From: JAWSVE01 sp050633885
GTDB taxonomy: Bacteria; Pseudomonadota; Gammaproteobacteria; Pseudomonadales; Cellvibrionaceae
Length of the DNA stretch: 64,000 bases
Assembly (NCBI GenBank): GCA_050633885.1
Contig: JBOEHK010000002.1
Location: 372,001-436,000 of the forward strand
Direction of reading: 5' to 3'
Positions 26,117 through 35,790 of this stretch are shown piece by piece. The position numbers and the translations under genes are program-made. The number at the start of each line of letters is the position of its first letter. The stretch's first letter is position 1. A model generated the notes under the pieces. It ran no database searches and was not told the origin of the DNA. It was given only the letters and a program-made list of their open reading frames with translations.

Positions 26117-26460
26117 AGATCTCTTTAAATATTATTAGAATATTGAATATGTGTTTTTTCTAGCTCCTTTTATACCCATTACTTGCTTAAGGTAGACGCC
26201 TATTAAAAAGAGGAAACTCCATTCCATACTGTGAGCGCGGGTGAATTGTAAAGAAAGGTCAGCACTTTAAGATATAGCATGATCACCCTATATTTTATGG
26301 ATTCGGTGATTTGCGTGATGAGAAGTGATTATTTTTTTTAGAGAGCAATGAAAAATTTAATAATGTGATTATTCATTCATTATAAAGTGATGAGCTATCA
26401 CCTGAGTTACAGTTATTGAGTTGAAATGGTCATTAAGGTATTAAATTGATTATTAACGTT

Positions 26461-26564
26461 ACGTTTTTATAGTAAGTATCTACATTTTAATTATTTTAAA
26501 AAATGTATAAACGCGACATTGTGACATTCGTTTTTAATTAATTGTCATCTGATCCCAGTTAATT
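26461..26564. repeat. remnant of the dispersed repeat / IS1182-like end
   Basis: The segment carries a GTGACATT block after CGCGACATT and ends with AATTAATTGTCATCTG then ATCCCAGTTAATT. The same blocks recur at 32.3, 33.5, 34.3-34.8 and 36.5-37.0 kb around the cassette array. It abuts the 3' end of the phytase gene. The rest of the 26117-26566 gap is AT-rich without other features. Confidence 0.6.
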
Positions 26565-26566
26565 TT

Positions 26567-27646
26567 CTAATGTAAAGTAAGGGCTTTCTTAATGTCGCGC
26601 CAATCAATAATTTTAAAATTTTGTGCTTCTCCCACCGGGGCATTGTAGCCATCCTGCACGACCAGAATTCCCTCGGGATATTTATCGCCAAAATAACGGG
26701 AATCCACTTCGATGCCGTCGGTTTCCTGACTGCCATCGATGCCCGTGGCTGGATTATTGGCGATGCGAAAGCGGCCAATAAATTGCTGATCACTTTGTTT
26801 GTAAACCGCGTAGCTGTCGTTGCCTTGCGAAGAAGCGATGACATAACTGTTGTCATTATTTTTATACAGAGCAACACCCTCAATATCAGCGGCTATTCCT
26901 GTTGTTCCGACAATGTCATCAATCAGCGTTGGGGGTGAGAAATTAAACGTTTCGTTGGTTATTCCAATCTTTGTCATCCATAAACCGCGTTCTTCTTCAC
27001 CCACATATAATGTGCCACTGTCGTCATCGTGCACACAACCTTCGAGCTGGCTAGTAAAAGAGATTGTGCCGATAAGTTCTTGTTCAATATTACCCAGACG
27101 GATTTTTTTTAATACATGCGCTTGCACTTCGCCCGTTTTATAAGTGACAAAAACAACTGGACGGCCAGATACAATACCCATGCAACTACCGTAGGGTTCA
27201 ACGAGGCCTGCGGGAAAACTGCTTATCATGCTTCCGCCAGTGGCAGTCATTGAAAATAACGTTACAACATCGCCGTCACGATTAGAAGCCGCTGCTAAAT
27301 CTCCTTGCCAGTTATCAATTTTTAATCCCTGACGCAGATCCACATTATTGGGCAATCCTGCGGGAATAAACTGTTTTTGTTGGCCGTCTAAGGTATAGAT
27401 TGCCAAACCAGATTGCTTATCGGTTCCAAGAATTAAACTCTCTTCAGGATTGTTAACGTTATACCAAATCGCCGGATCGTCAGCGGCATCATCTAAAGAG
27501 GCTACCGGAGTAGTTTCTACTTTGGCATAGACAATGGGTACAGAGCCCTCGTCGCCATAAATGATGTTTTCTCGATAAAGCGATTCGCATGCAGATAAAG
27601 TTGTGACCAAAACAAAAGTGAGTATTACTATTTTTACAGTATGCAT
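26567..27646 (-). CDS. beta-propeller 3-phytase, lipoprotein
   Basis: The 359-residue protein has a lipoprotein signal (TFVLVTTLSAC, lipobox cysteine C19). The beta-propeller phytase pattern follows: DDAADDPAIWYN, GTDKQSGLAIYTLDGQ, NVDLRQG, then LEGCVHDDDSGTLYVGEEERGLW, the calcium-binding acidic residues, and DIEGVALY near the middle. It would release phosphate from phytate at the outer membrane or in the periplasm. It is followed upstream by a TonB-dependent receptor gene 128 bp away in the same direction, an arrangement reported for marine and freshwater proteobacteria. Confidence 0.88.
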   Translation of the reverse strand: MHTVKIVILTFVLVTTLSACESLYRENIIYGDEGSVPIVYAKVETTPVASLDDAADDPAIWYNVNNPEESLILGTDKQSGLAIYTLDGQQKQFIPAGLPNNVDLRQGLKIDNWQGDLAAASNRDGDVVTLFSMTATGGSMISSFPAGLVEPYGSCMGIVSGRPVVFVTYKTGEVQAHVLKKIRLGNIEQELIGTISFTSQLEGCVHDDDSGTLYVGEEERGLWMTKIGITNETFNFSPPTLIDDIVGTTGIAADIEGVALYKNNDNSYVIASSQGNDSYAVYKQSDQQFIGRFRIANNPATGIDGSQETDGIEVDSRYFGDKYPEGILVVQDGYNAPVGEAQNFKIIDWRDIKKALTLH

Positions 27647-27774
27647 AATGTCTTCTAAATGTGATTAAAAATAGTGGGAAGATAGTTGAGTCTACAGATT
27701 ATTTAGACAAATTATTGTTACTCCCCTAGGATTAATTTGTGGGGAGTAACAATGCAGTTTGCCTATAGCGATAC

Positions 27775-30621
27775 TTAAAACTTGGTAAAATTTAAACCAA
27801 GTATAAAAGTTCGGCCATACTCTTCGTATTGCGCGTTAAAGCGTCTTTTGTTTTGGTAGGCGTAAAAAGGTTCATCGGTAAGATTAATGCCATCAAAATA
27901 AAGTTGGAAGTTGTCGTTAATCGTGTATTTCACCGACATATCTAACTGGGTGTGAGCATCTTGATAGACATCTTCAAATTTGTCGCCGCCAATAACTAAC
28001 AATTGTTCAGATTTATAGGCAAGTGCTAGGCGCCCACTAACGGTATTATTTTCATAACCAATACTCAAGTTAGCGATTGTTTCAGCTGCTTCAGGTAATT
28101 CCAAGGTGCGACCCTCAAAATCGGCTTCAGAATCCGTAAAGGTACCATTAATACCAAACATAAAACCGTTTTCAAAATTCTTAATGTAGGCCAGCTCTAA
28201 TCCCAAAACGGTGGCGGAATCGCCGTTTTGGAATTGCCGGGCATCAACATCAGTGATATCGGCGGTTGTTAATCCAACCAGTGACAACCAAGGGCTCAAA
28301 TCTAACGTACTTGACACATCGGCTTCAGCAATAAAATTGTCTACATCTTTGTAGAATAAAACGGCCGATAGGTTATCCAAATTACCAGGGTAGAAATCTA
28401 AACCAATATCAAAGTTTAAAGATTCGAAGGGATCCAGCTCGCTATTCCCCAACTCTTCAATAGCGAATTCTGTTTCGCCATCCTCTTCTTCAATTTCCGC
28501 TAGTGAGGAAGGGTTCAATGCCGAGAAACTAGGGCGAGAAATTGTTTGGCTGATGCTGGATCGTAAAATGACATTATCTGAAACTTCGTAACGGGCCAGC
28601 AAGCTGGGCATGACGAAGTCGTAATCGGAGTCGAAGGAAGAATTGCCAAAGCCAGCCGTTTCTAGTGAAAATGTTTCACTCTCATAAACTGTGCCTAAAG
28701 CACCGGCAGAACTAAAATCAGTTTGTTCGATTCGTACACCACCGACTATTCGCAATGACTCTAAGTTAATAGTTGCCATTATGTAGGCTGCCGATACATC
28801 CTCTTCAATTAAGAAATCGCCAACGGTAGATTCAACCAAAGTTTCATCGTTATTGATATTGGCGCTACCTACACTATTAAAAGCGGTGCCGCGTAACCTG
28901 CCGGGATTGAGGCCAAATCCAAATTGATTTAAATCATAGTCAGGTCCACTGGTGGCAAAGGTTTCTGCCGTAGGATTCCCAAGCGAATCAAAATCGTCAT
29001 ACACTCGAATCTCTGATTCTCGTTCTTTTTCTCGCGATCGTACTTTAAGCCCAAATTTAATTTCACCCGGATTACTGCCAAACTGCATTTGACGAGCAAA
29101 GTCCAATTTGAAACTTTGTTCTTCGTCTTCCACCAAATTATTTTCAACAACAATTTCATCTAACTCAAATTGTGTGGGATCAAACACCTCTTGACCGAAA
29201 ATATAGTTGGGCTTAGTGCCATCATTAAGACTGCGATAGGACAAAGCAAAATTATCACTACCAGCAAAATCGGTATCAACGCGATTGGGTTCATCTTCCT
29301 CTGATTGAGAATAGCCAAGCGAGTAGTCAATGTTCCATAAGCCTACTTGTGTCTCGCCACCGAATACGGCAGAAAAAATACGCTGCGTTTCTACACGATC
29401 TTTTAAGCTGCGAGTATATTCTGCTTCAGCATAATCGGCACTGAGGTTAGTCGGTATACCAATTACTTCGTCTTGATCAGGCTCAATCTCAATTCGATTA
29501 CGAATTTCGTCATCTTCGAAATCACTTAACAAGGTACGCAAATACAATTGTGTATTATCTGTGGCTAAGTAATCAAAATTTAACGCGTAGCCAATACGTT
29601 CACGAGAAATGACATAGTCACGAATTTCTGGTTCTTCGGGATAAAGCACGCCAGTAAAATTATCATATTCTACCCAACCGCCATCGTGTTCTAAATTATC
29701 AGAACCAAAATCTCGATTGGCATAAGACACTGCCCCAGCAACGGCTAATTCTCGACCGTTATTCAATTCGAAAACATTGGTATAAGTGGCGGCAACCTTA
29801 GGGCTATTTTCACTTTGTAGTTCGTTATAATTGTTTTCGAGTGACAACCGCAAAAATTGTCCATTGCGATCAAAGCCGCTTAAACTTCTCACATTGATGC
29901 TGCCTCCAATGGCATCACCGTCTTGATCAGGTGTGAAGGATTTACTAATTTCTAACGTTTCGAGTAGGTCAGAAGGAATGACATCCAGCGCAACGGCGCG
30001 TTGATCGCCGTCTGGCGAAGGCACATTAATACCGTTAATGGACACATTGTTTAAACTCGGCGATAAACCGCGAATCCCGACAAAACGTCCTTCACCTTGG
30101 TCGCGAGAAATAAATACACCAGGCGCGCGTTGCAAGGCTTCGGCAATGTTTTCGTCTGGCAAAGTACCGGCAGCATCGGATGAAATGACACTTAGCACAT
30201 TGTCAGCGGAGCGCTGTTTGTTAAGCGCGCTGGCGGTTTGCCCCCGCAAACCGTAGACAATAATGTTATCGATTTGCTCCACATCAGCCCCAATCACTAC
30301 ATTCTGAACGGTGGTCTCGCTATCGACTGACACAGTCAATAAAACAGTATCAGCACCAATGTAATCGACCACCAAGGTATATTCACCTTGAGGAATATCG
30401 GTAAACGAATACCGGCCGTCTTCACCTGAAATAACTTGCCGGTTTAATTCGGAGATGCGTACGATAGCGTCTGAAAAATTGACACGCTCTTGCGCGTCGG
30501 AAATGCGACCTTCAATTCGCGCACCTTGAGTTGTACTGGCTATTAATGCAACACAACTTGCCAGTAACAAGTTTGATAGCACCCGCCTCTTACTTTTATT
30601 GTTAACGCCCTTATCATTCAT
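27775..30621 (-). CDS. TonB-dependent receptor paired with phytase
   Basis: ATG 30621 is set by AGGGGGACC just before; 948 residues. Order of parts: signal peptide (ANLLLASCVALIAS-type ending at TTQGA), a carboxypeptidase-regulatory-like beta domain (ARIEGRISDAQERVN to about 95), the plug with IIVYGLRGQ, EALQRAPGVFISRDQGEG and GLSPSLNNVSINGI, and a large barrel with the final strand ending in LNFTKF. It probably imports phytate-derived inositol phosphates or another ligand, judged from the adjacent phytase. The architecture matches receptors of the oligosaccharide/phytate type in marine bacteria. Confidence 0.85.
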   Translation of the reverse strand: MNDKGVNNKSKRRVLSNLLLASCVALIASTTQGARIEGRISDAQERVNFSDAIVRISELNRQVISGEDGRYSFTDIPQGEYTLVVDYIGADTVLLTVSVDSETTVQNVVIGADVEQIDNIIVYGLRGQTASALNKQRSADNVLSVISSDAAGTLPDENIAEALQRAPGVFISRDQGEGRFVGIRGLSPSLNNVSINGINVPSPDGDQRAVALDVIPSDLLETLEISKSFTPDQDGDAIGGSINVRSLSGFDRNGQFLRLSLENNYNELQSENSPKVAATYTNVFELNNGRELAVAGAVSYANRDFGSDNLEHDGGWVEYDNFTGVLYPEEPEIRDYVISRERIGYALNFDYLATDNTQLYLRTLLSDFEDDEIRNRIEIEPDQDEVIGIPTNLSADYAEAEYTRSLKDRVETQRIFSAVFGGETQVGLWNIDYSLGYSQSEEDEPNRVDTDFAGSDNFALSYRSLNDGTKPNYIFGQEVFDPTQFELDEIVVENNLVEDEEQSFKLDFARQMQFGSNPGEIKFGLKVRSREKERESEIRVYDDFDSLGNPTAETFATSGPDYDLNQFGFGLNPGRLRGTAFNSVGSANINNDETLVESTVGDFLIEEDVSAAYIMATINLESLRIVGGVRIEQTDFSSAGALGTVYESETFSLETAGFGNSSFDSDYDFVMPSLLARYEVSDNVILRSSISQTISRPSFSALNPSSLAEIEEEDGETEFAIEELGNSELDPFESLNFDIGLDFYPGNLDNLSAVLFYKDVDNFIAEADVSSTLDLSPWLSLVGLTTADITDVDARQFQNGDSATVLGLELAYIKNFENGFMFGINGTFTDSEADFEGRTLELPEAAETIANLSIGYENNTVSGRLALAYKSEQLLVIGGDKFEDVYQDAHTQLDMSVKYTINDNFQLYFDGINLTDEPFYAYQNKRRFNAQYEEYGRTFILGLNFTKF

Positions 30622-30876
30622 AGTGGTCCCCCTGTGTAATACATAAAGGAGATACATTAGTTAGGTCAGATGGCAAAATTGCTACATTTACATGAAGCTA
30701 ATATTTCAGTATTGGATAACTGCTGAGAAAGTGGGTAGTCGTGTTTAGGGGAGGGAGCCAATCGAATTTATTCTAAAATTTAGTGAAGCTATATATGAAG
30801 CTATTATATTTTTCAGTTTCACCAACCACTGTCACTGTTCTTCTAGTGAATTAAAGAGTCAATGTTGAGAGGTTGG

Positions 30877-31230
30877 TTAAGTGAATTGACTGTAGTCTGT
30901 CTCTTCCTTAATAAATTGGCCACTAGCCAATAAAACTCTTTCTATATCTGAGATGACTTGAATATTGTTATTGGGAGCATGAATAAAAAAGGCCCACGTA
31001 TCATCATCTAGCTCATACTCTCCATGTTTGTACTTCCATAGAGTAATGAACTCATCAGTCGCGATCGCGATAGTGGCAGTATCTAATGTTGGATGTTTTA
31101 CAGGCTTCGCTTCCAAGCCTTGTGCCAATATGCCCTGTATATCAGGGAAACTCTCACCTCTATGCTCACCCCAGAACTCAACTAATAGCTTCTTCGATTT
31201 ATATCCAGGTCGTACTTGAAATTTTTCCAT
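30877..31230 (-). CDS. hypothetical cassette protein
   Basis: The 117-residue soluble protein (WGEHRGESFPDIQGILA, then WAFFIHAPNNNIQVISDIERVLLASGQF) has no recognised family. It is the last gene in the minus-strand cassette array. Its opening core is GTTAATAC (31234-31241). The sequence after its stop, CACTTAACC with a later GGTTGGTG, could be a degenerate attC but does not match its opening core well. Confidence 0.55.
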   Translation of the reverse strand: MEKFQVRPGYKSKKLLVEFWGEHRGESFPDIQGILAQGLEAKPVKHPTLDTATIAIATDEFITLWKYKHGEYELDDDTWAFFIHAPNNNIQVISDIERVLLASGQFIKEETDYSQFT

Positions 31231-31233
31231 ATT

Positions 31234-31275
31234 GTATTAACACAAAGCGCTTGTTGTCTTTAATTGGTTAACTGC
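31234..31275 (-). other. attC-like junction between two cassette genes
   Basis: On the minus strand GCAGTTAAC (R'' type, 31267-31275) and GTTAATAC (R' type, 31234-31241) enclose about 25 bases with the small palindrome AAGCGCTT flanked by CA and TG. It is short and degenerate. Unlike the other junctions, the 5' core of the upstream gene has not been found, so the call is moderate. Confidence 0.5.
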
Positions 31276-31645
31276 TTTTAAAACAATATTTAAATACTGC
31301 ACCTAACAGTAATACTCCTAAGCCTACAATATCGGCGATAAGCACTTTGAAGATTGAAACATTATAATCGCCAACCAGCATTACAAGAACGACATAACCC
31401 ACCATGCTGAAAGCAGCTATTAACATAGCGGCACTTTGGTATGGCTGATAAAAAGCGGAATAAAGAATAAACCCGCCAATAACACCAAAAAGCAGCGCAC
31501 GATGACGCATGAGGATGATCAAATCATTGCCGACAAGACTTATTGAGTAAGCGCTTTCTAAATTGCGTGCCGAAAGCACACCCACTACAGGGATAAAATT
31601 AATAATCCCCACAATAATCAGACAAATAGTGACTGCTTTATTCAT
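31268..31645 (-). CDS. four-helix membrane protein, unknown
   Basis: The start ATG 31645 follows GGAGAGACT; a longer frame upstream is unlikely. The 125-residue protein has four transmembrane segments (VTICLIIVGIINFIPVVGVL, LLFGVIGGFILYSAF, AAMLIAAFSMVGYVVLVML, IADIVGLGVLLLGAVF). The family is widespread and often given unreliable enzyme names. No catalytic residues are seen. It is a cassette-array gene. Confidence 0.65.
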   Translation of the reverse strand: MNKAVTICLIIVGIINFIPVVGVLSARNLESAYSISLVGNDLIILMRHRALLFGVIGGFILYSAFYQPYQSAAMLIAAFSMVGYVVLVMLVGDYNVSIFKVLIADIVGLGVLLLGAVFKYCFKSS

Positions 31646-31739
31646 AGTCTCTCCGATTGGCTTCACAAAAAAGCGTTGATACATGAATTCTTTGATGAGC
31701 GTCGTTTGAAAAATTTAATCGCACTCTCCGTCAAAAGAA

Positions 31740-32063
31740 TTAAATCATTTTTTTAAATTTTATTTTTCTACAGTCTAAAAGCACATAGAACCGGCGTGAG
31801 GTACGAGTGTCGTTCGATGTCCAATCACTATCTCCGAAACCAAGAAGATCAACAACATAACACGTAAAATCTAAAAAAAGCTCAGGTAGCAATTTACGCC
31901 ATGTATATCCGTGAACAGGGTAGCCATGTATTAGAGCAACAGCTGGACCTTGTCCGAAAACTCTAACTCCAATTGTTGCATCTTCAATTTTGTACCTGCG
32001 CACTTCTGCTTCAAAATAAATAGATTCTGGTGTTTTCTGATTTTTAGTTTCAAGAACACCCAT
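31740..32063 (-). pseudogene. truncated alpha/beta hydrolase
   Basis: The first about 85 residues are a normal alpha/beta hydrolase N-terminus: RVFGQGPAVALIHGYPVHGYTWRKLL gives the oxyanion HG motif, then YVVDLLGFGDSD. The frame then reads into a non-hydrolase tail (LLDCRKIKFKK) whose DNA, ACTGTAGAAAAAT, matches the TCTGTAGAAAAAC end of the IS1182-like remnants. The nucleophile serine and the rest are lost. It opens with core GTTAGGCTC (32090-32098), so it was a cassette gene cut short by an insertion. Confidence 0.7.
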
Positions 32064-32089
32064 TGTATTTTCCCTGTTGCGAATTGAAA

Positions 32090-32098
32090 GAGCCTAAC
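32090..32098 (-). other. integron core site of the hydrolase cassette
   Basis: The minus strand reads GTTAGGCTC here, preceded by CAGAATT, the mobile-remnant end. The paired R'' box at the other end of the cassette was lost with the gene's 3' part. Confidence 0.5.
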
Positions 32099-32352
32099 AA
32101 TTCTGTAGAAAAACATTTAAAAAACCAAATATCTGCATTTTCATCTTACACAGATTTTTTTGCTAAAAGCAGGTTACGGTCTGTGTTTATCTTCTGTGCG
32201 GCCATATGGCTATAATTTGCTAACTTTTCAATATAGTGTGCAATACAATATAATTTCCATTTTGCATCGACTTTTTTCCTCGCAAGCTAAATCGGCTAAG
32301 CCATTTTGTGTGCAGATATTTGAATTAATTGTAATCTGGCCCAGTTAATATT
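32099..32352 (-). mobile_element. IS1182-like remnant A with dispersed repeat
   Basis: This stretch starts with TTCTGTAGAAAAAC and contains GGCTATAATTTGCTAAC, TCAATATAGTG and TGCATCGACTT, all shared with remnants B (34.3 kb) and C (36.5 kb). It is cut within the transposase homology and ends with AATTAATTGTAATCTGG then CCCAGTTAAT. No frame is intact. Confidence 0.6.
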
Positions 32353-32353
32353 G

Positions 32354-32764
32354 TTAAAAGTATTTGGCTAAATACATAAAAACTAAAAATAATATTAACG
32401 ATACTATAACTGCATACAAAGCGCCTTGATGCCATACGCGCGGAATAAAATTATTTAGCTCCTCACGTTCAACTACGCTTAATTTGTAATTACAATGAGG
32501 GCAGGTTAGGCCACATGAATACATTTTGAGATTACAATTTGGACAAGGAGCAAGCTTGTAGCTGCTTGCCGTTAATTCTTCACCCCATAATCCAATAGAT
32601 AGTAGAGGTATGCTAGGCTTTTTAGGGCCGTACGTAATCTCATTAATAACCAGTTCTGTTTCCAATGCGTTAGCATCACAAGGAATTTTGCATTGCTCGC
32701 AAAAAACAGATTCTTTTGAGTTAATCTCCGCGCAATTACCACATCTCCAACGATAATCAGGCAT
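32354..32764 (-). CDS. zinc-ribbon protein with C-terminal membrane anchor
   Basis: The 136-residue protein begins with a four-cysteine RanBP2-like zinc ribbon (WRCGNCAEINSKESVFCEQC) and has a second ribbon (CPNCNLKMYSCGLTCPHC) near residues 76-98. A single C-terminal membrane helix (ALYAVIVSLILFLVFMYLA) makes it a tail-anchored protein. The function is unknown. Opening core GTTAAAAGTAT (32765-32775) and trailing 32353-32363 are an exact 11-base reverse-complement pair, which proves a complete cassette. Confidence 0.75.
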   Translation of the reverse strand: MPDYRWRCGNCAEINSKESVFCEQCKIPCDANALETELVINEITYGPKKPSIPLLSIGLWGEELTASSYKLAPCPNCNLKMYSCGLTCPHCNYKLSVVEREELNNFIPRVWHQGALYAVIVSLILFLVFMYLAKYF

Positions 32765-32795
32765 ATACTTTTAACGCAGCTAGTTTGTTAGATGT
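32765..32795 (-). other. short attC-like junction
   Basis: Minus strand: CATCTAAC (R'' type), a 12-base spacer AAACTAGCTGCG, then TTAAAAG with the preceding G as R'. At about 30 bp it is too short for a normal folded attC and looks internally deleted, but both boxes match their own cassettes (33278-33286 and 32353-32363). Confidence 0.55.
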
Positions 32796-33264
32796 TTTCA
32801 CGAGGCAAACACTCTCTTCCAGTCGGATCCGTTTCCAATACGCTTTCGTGTAATCCAGCTATGAGCGATTTAGGATTACCGTTTCCGTCAAGTTCAAACA
32901 ATCCCCAGCTCACAACGTCATTTTCAAGCAGTACCGATGGATCGTCGATCATTGTCGCAATGTTGAAAATTAGTTCGCCACCTATACCTCGACATAATTC
33001 CGTGATGTATTTTTTAGGAACACCGCATTCAATCATTTTCCGGATGGCGATAGATGCGCCCGAGAAACATTCATTTTCCATGGTGTCGTTTACATACTCA
33101 TCAACCCACTTTTCATTATCCGGCACAACTGAATCCCACATGCCTTTTAAAAAAAGGAACCTACATAGCTGTGGAATTCCTTCTTTTATTTGACTATCTG
33201 CCCACGATTCAGGCTCATCTGCGCCTAAGTTTTTAAATATTTTGATTAATTCTTCTTTAGTCAT
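32788..33264 (-). CDS. hypothetical cassette protein
   Basis: The 158-residue soluble, acidic, mostly helical protein (TKEELIKIFKNLGADEPESW, then GASIAIRKMIECGVPKKYITEL) has no family I recognise. Its opening core GTTAGATGC (33278-33286) is complemented by its trailing CATCTAAC (32787-32794) in eight of nine bases. It is a complete cassette. Confidence 0.65.
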   Translation of the reverse strand: MTKEELIKIFKNLGADEPESWADSQIKEGIPQLCRFLFLKGMWDSVVPDNEKWVDEYVNDTMENECFSGASIAIRKMIECGVPKKYITELCRGIGGELIFNIATMIDDPSVLLENDVVSWGLFELDGNGNPKSLIAGLHESVLETDPTGRECLPRENI

Positions 33265-33286
33265 ATCTGAGGCTCATGCATCTAAC

Positions 33287-33529
33287 CAAACAGTAGAAAA
33301 TAAAAATACAATTTTTCATTCGGCTTGGTTTCCGTTTTGATTTTTTAATAACTTACCGCTTTTGGGTCTTTATTCCGCATTGTCGATTGATTTACAACAT
33401 ATTTCCATTCAATTGACACTTAATGATTCTATTGGCCCTTAGTGGTGCTTTTTCTGTTGAGCATATCGCCATAACTTTTCTATGTTAAGGACCATACAAA
33501 ATTAATTGTCATCTGGCCCCAGTTAATTT
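33287..33529 (-). mobile_element. diverged mobile remnant inside an attC
   Basis: The stretch lies between the R'' box of the 33531 cassette (33530-33539) and the core of the 32788 cassette. It starts with CAGTAGAAAATAAAAAT and ends with AATTAATTGTCATCTGG then CCCCAGTTAATT. GCCATAACTTTTC and GGACCATACAA resemble divergent parts of remnants B and C. There is no coding capacity. Confidence 0.5.
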
Positions 33530-33530
33530 G

Positions 33531-34244
33531 TTATGTTGCGTATTCGGCGATGGTATCGATCACCAATTTGACATCGGGGTCGTCAGTTGGATTTGTCAGT
33601 GTTTTCGTCAACTTAACCCAGTCACGGTTCAGTTGATCGTAATTGGTCAAGCCAAATAGAAATCTTTGATCTGCGACACTCCCGTTTAGCGATTCGTTGT
33701 TGCGTACTGATGCTTCATCATCAATTAGCCGAGATGCAAGTAGTGGCATTGCATCAAAGTCACCTGCCATATGCGCAAGGATTAGCGATCTGAGTGTGAA
33801 AAATGGATATTCTTCCTCGTAGTTTGTTTGAATCAATGTTTCGCGAACCTGAGGAAATACATTTCGTACAGCAGCGAAGTGTTCGCGGTCGTTGAGGTGC
33901 GAATCAATAATCAAATCACGTGCCAAGTAATTGGCAACACGAACACTCTCCGAATCATTGCCCAACGCGATCAAGGCGACACCAACAGACGATGTAAATC
34001 TGCGATAGTCTCGAAAACGGCTCGCTTGAGTGAGATCGGTTATCGGTTCCCATCCAGTGAGGCCAATTACTTCAGAAAGGTCAAAGTCGGTTTGATGCGG
34101 TATTTCTCCAGATTGAAAGATTCTCGTCCATAGTTGTACGTAGGATTCGTAGCCCGGGTCGACAGGTGAGAAGTCGCTAATGTGACGTTCGTTGATACTT
34201 CTTCGCGTTATTTGAAAAAGTGTGTCAACGAATGGATTCATCAT
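33531..34244 (-). CDS. hypothetical cassette protein
   Basis: ATG 34244 is preferred over 34259, which lies in the cassette core GTTATGTTGC (34248-34257). The 237-residue soluble protein (PFVDTLFQITRRSINERHIS, then FTSSVGVALIALGNDSESVRVANYLARDLI) is helical and repeat-like, perhaps a HEAT-type stack; no family was recognised. The trailing R'' box (33530-33539) is an exact 10-base reverse complement of its core. Confidence 0.65.
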   Translation of the reverse strand: MMNPFVDTLFQITRRSINERHISDFSPVDPGYESYVQLWTRIFQSGEIPHQTDFDLSEVIGLTGWEPITDLTQASRFRDYRRFTSSVGVALIALGNDSESVRVANYLARDLIIDSHLNDREHFAAVRNVFPQVRETLIQTNYEEEYPFFTLRSLILAHMAGDFDAMPLLASRLIDDEASVRNNESLNGSVADQRFLFGLTNYDQLNRDWVKLTKTLTNPTDDPDVKLVIDTIAEYAT

Positions 34245-34257
34245 AAAGCAACATAAC

Positions 34258-34866
34258 AAGTCTGTAGAAAAAATTTCGATAAACCAAGCATCTACACACT
34301 CCCTTTTTATTTATTTATTTTAAAAACTGCATCAACGTGACATTGTCACAATCGTTTTTTTATTTCAAATAGATGTTCTTTTAATCGCAGTTTAATGCCA
34401 TTATTTGCGCACTATGTCGCTAGTTGCCCATAATTTGTTAACTTTTCAATATAGTGTGCAATACAATATAATTTCCATTTTGCATCGACTTTTGTTCTTC
34501 CTCTGAGACTAAAACGATTCAGTCTCTTTTGTGTACCAATGTTCGCAAATACAGGTTCCATCACTGACATGCGATGACAGTAAATATATTTACCTTCTTT
34601 ACTGTCTACGCGATGCTTTATCCAATCCGTATAGGTCGGTTTTCGTTTTGCGTCCAACATAAAAGATACTTATCGTCCGCTGCCTTTTCGGTGATTCGCT
34701 GAAGTGAGGTTTTGCATACACTGTTGTTTTAAATCACGGTGTCGACATTGCAATAAGCGACTATTAAAAGATTAATTATCAATTGCCCCCAGTTGATTAT
34801 GATAAAAATTATACATATTGGGATGAAAAAATGGTGTAAATGCTTGACGGGGAACCATAGTCACTT
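34258..34866 (-). mobile_element. IS1182-like remnant B inside an attC
   Basis: The 82-codon frame 34412-34660 encodes the end of an IS1182-type DDE transposase: HRMSVMEPVFANIGTQKRLNRFSLRGRTKVDAKWKLYC. The flanks contain GTGACATTGTCAC, AATTAT/AATTGCCCCCAGTTGATT, and CTTGACGG. On the minus strand the sequence is enclosed by TAACAAGTGACTATGG and TTTCTACAGACTTGTTA, whose CAAGT/ACTTG arms are the two halves of one attC. Confidence 0.75.
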
Positions 34867-34867
34867 G

Positions 34868-35161
34868 TTATGTGTTTTTAACTTGCTGGTAGCAATCATG
34901 GAATACTTTAACTCTATCGATAATACTTCTATCAGGTAACTGATGATGTATTGACTGCCCCCATTGGCCGAGCAAAGTTGACTCTTTTAAATGTTCTTTC
35001 ACGCCAGTGTTTTCAGCCAAATCTTTTGCTTCTTGTTCTACAGTTGCCGATTCATACAAGAGAATATCTCTAGCATCTGCTTTAACGTGAAAGGTTTCGC
35101 CTAACTTCGAAAGTTCTTTCGCTAAATTAAACCCTACATCACTAAGCTCAGTTTTATCCAT
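34868..35161 (-). CDS. hypothetical cassette protein
   Basis: The 97-residue acidic helical protein (MDKTELSDVGFNLAKELSKL, then DILLYESATVEQEAKDLAE) has no recognised family. Opening core GTTATGTGTA (35182-35191) is complemented by the trailing ACACATAAC (34867-34875) in nine bases, so it is a complete cassette. The attC after it is interrupted by remnant B. Confidence 0.65.
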   Translation of the reverse strand: MDKTELSDVGFNLAKELSKLGETFHVKADARDILLYESATVEQEAKDLAENTGVKEHLKESTLLGQWGQSIHHQLPDRSIIDRVKVFHDCYQQVKNT

Positions 35162-35225
35162 TTCTCAGATCTATCAATCAATACACATAACGTCTCAAAT
35201 AGCAGCAAATGAAAGCCTTGGAGTC

Positions 35226-35790
35226 TCCCCCCAAAAAGTAGACACTTGTTATTTTAAGTCGCCATTCTTTCATAATTTATAGGATTCGTGTATCCAATAC
35301 CGGGATGGTGCCGCTGCTTGTTGTAATAATGATCTAAATACCAGCACAAAGTTAAAAGAAGTTCACCTTCACTCTTAAAGTGAACTTCTTTTAATGCATT
35401 CTGTTTTCATTGTTTGAAAAAAAGATTCCATGTGTGCATTGTCTGTGACGTATTTAGGTCTGTTCATGCCTGACCTGATGCCTGCTCGTGCCAATTCATC
35501 TTGTATGAGATAAGCACTGTATTCTGAACCTCTATCGGTATGAAAAATAAGGCCGGTTTTTACTGTACGGTGTTTGAGTTTTTTTGTTAATGCAGAACGT
35601 GTTAACTCTGCAGTCTTGTGCACCAATCCAATACTCTTCTGGAATATAAATCCATCACTACAGCTAAATAGCGCCATTGATGATTTACTTTAATATAGGT
35701 TAAATCGCCAACCCATAGCTGATTGATGTCCGTGGGCGGGGACAAATCTACAGGCGAACAATCCGACAACATGTTGTTGTTATCCGTTTT
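35226..35790 (-). pseudogene. IS3-family orfB remnant
   Basis: The minus-strand sequence encodes pieces of an IS3 DDE transposase in shifting frames: LWVGDLTYIKV (first Asp), DLYSRRV, then the intact FHTDRGSEYSA (second Asp), and YVTDNAHMESFFQTMKTE (Glu), and finally HHPGIGYTNP at the end. Frame breaks near 35650 and 35377 disable it and the N-terminal part is missing. The right end shows the IS3-type AAAAAGTAGACACTT after six C. Confidence 0.75.
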
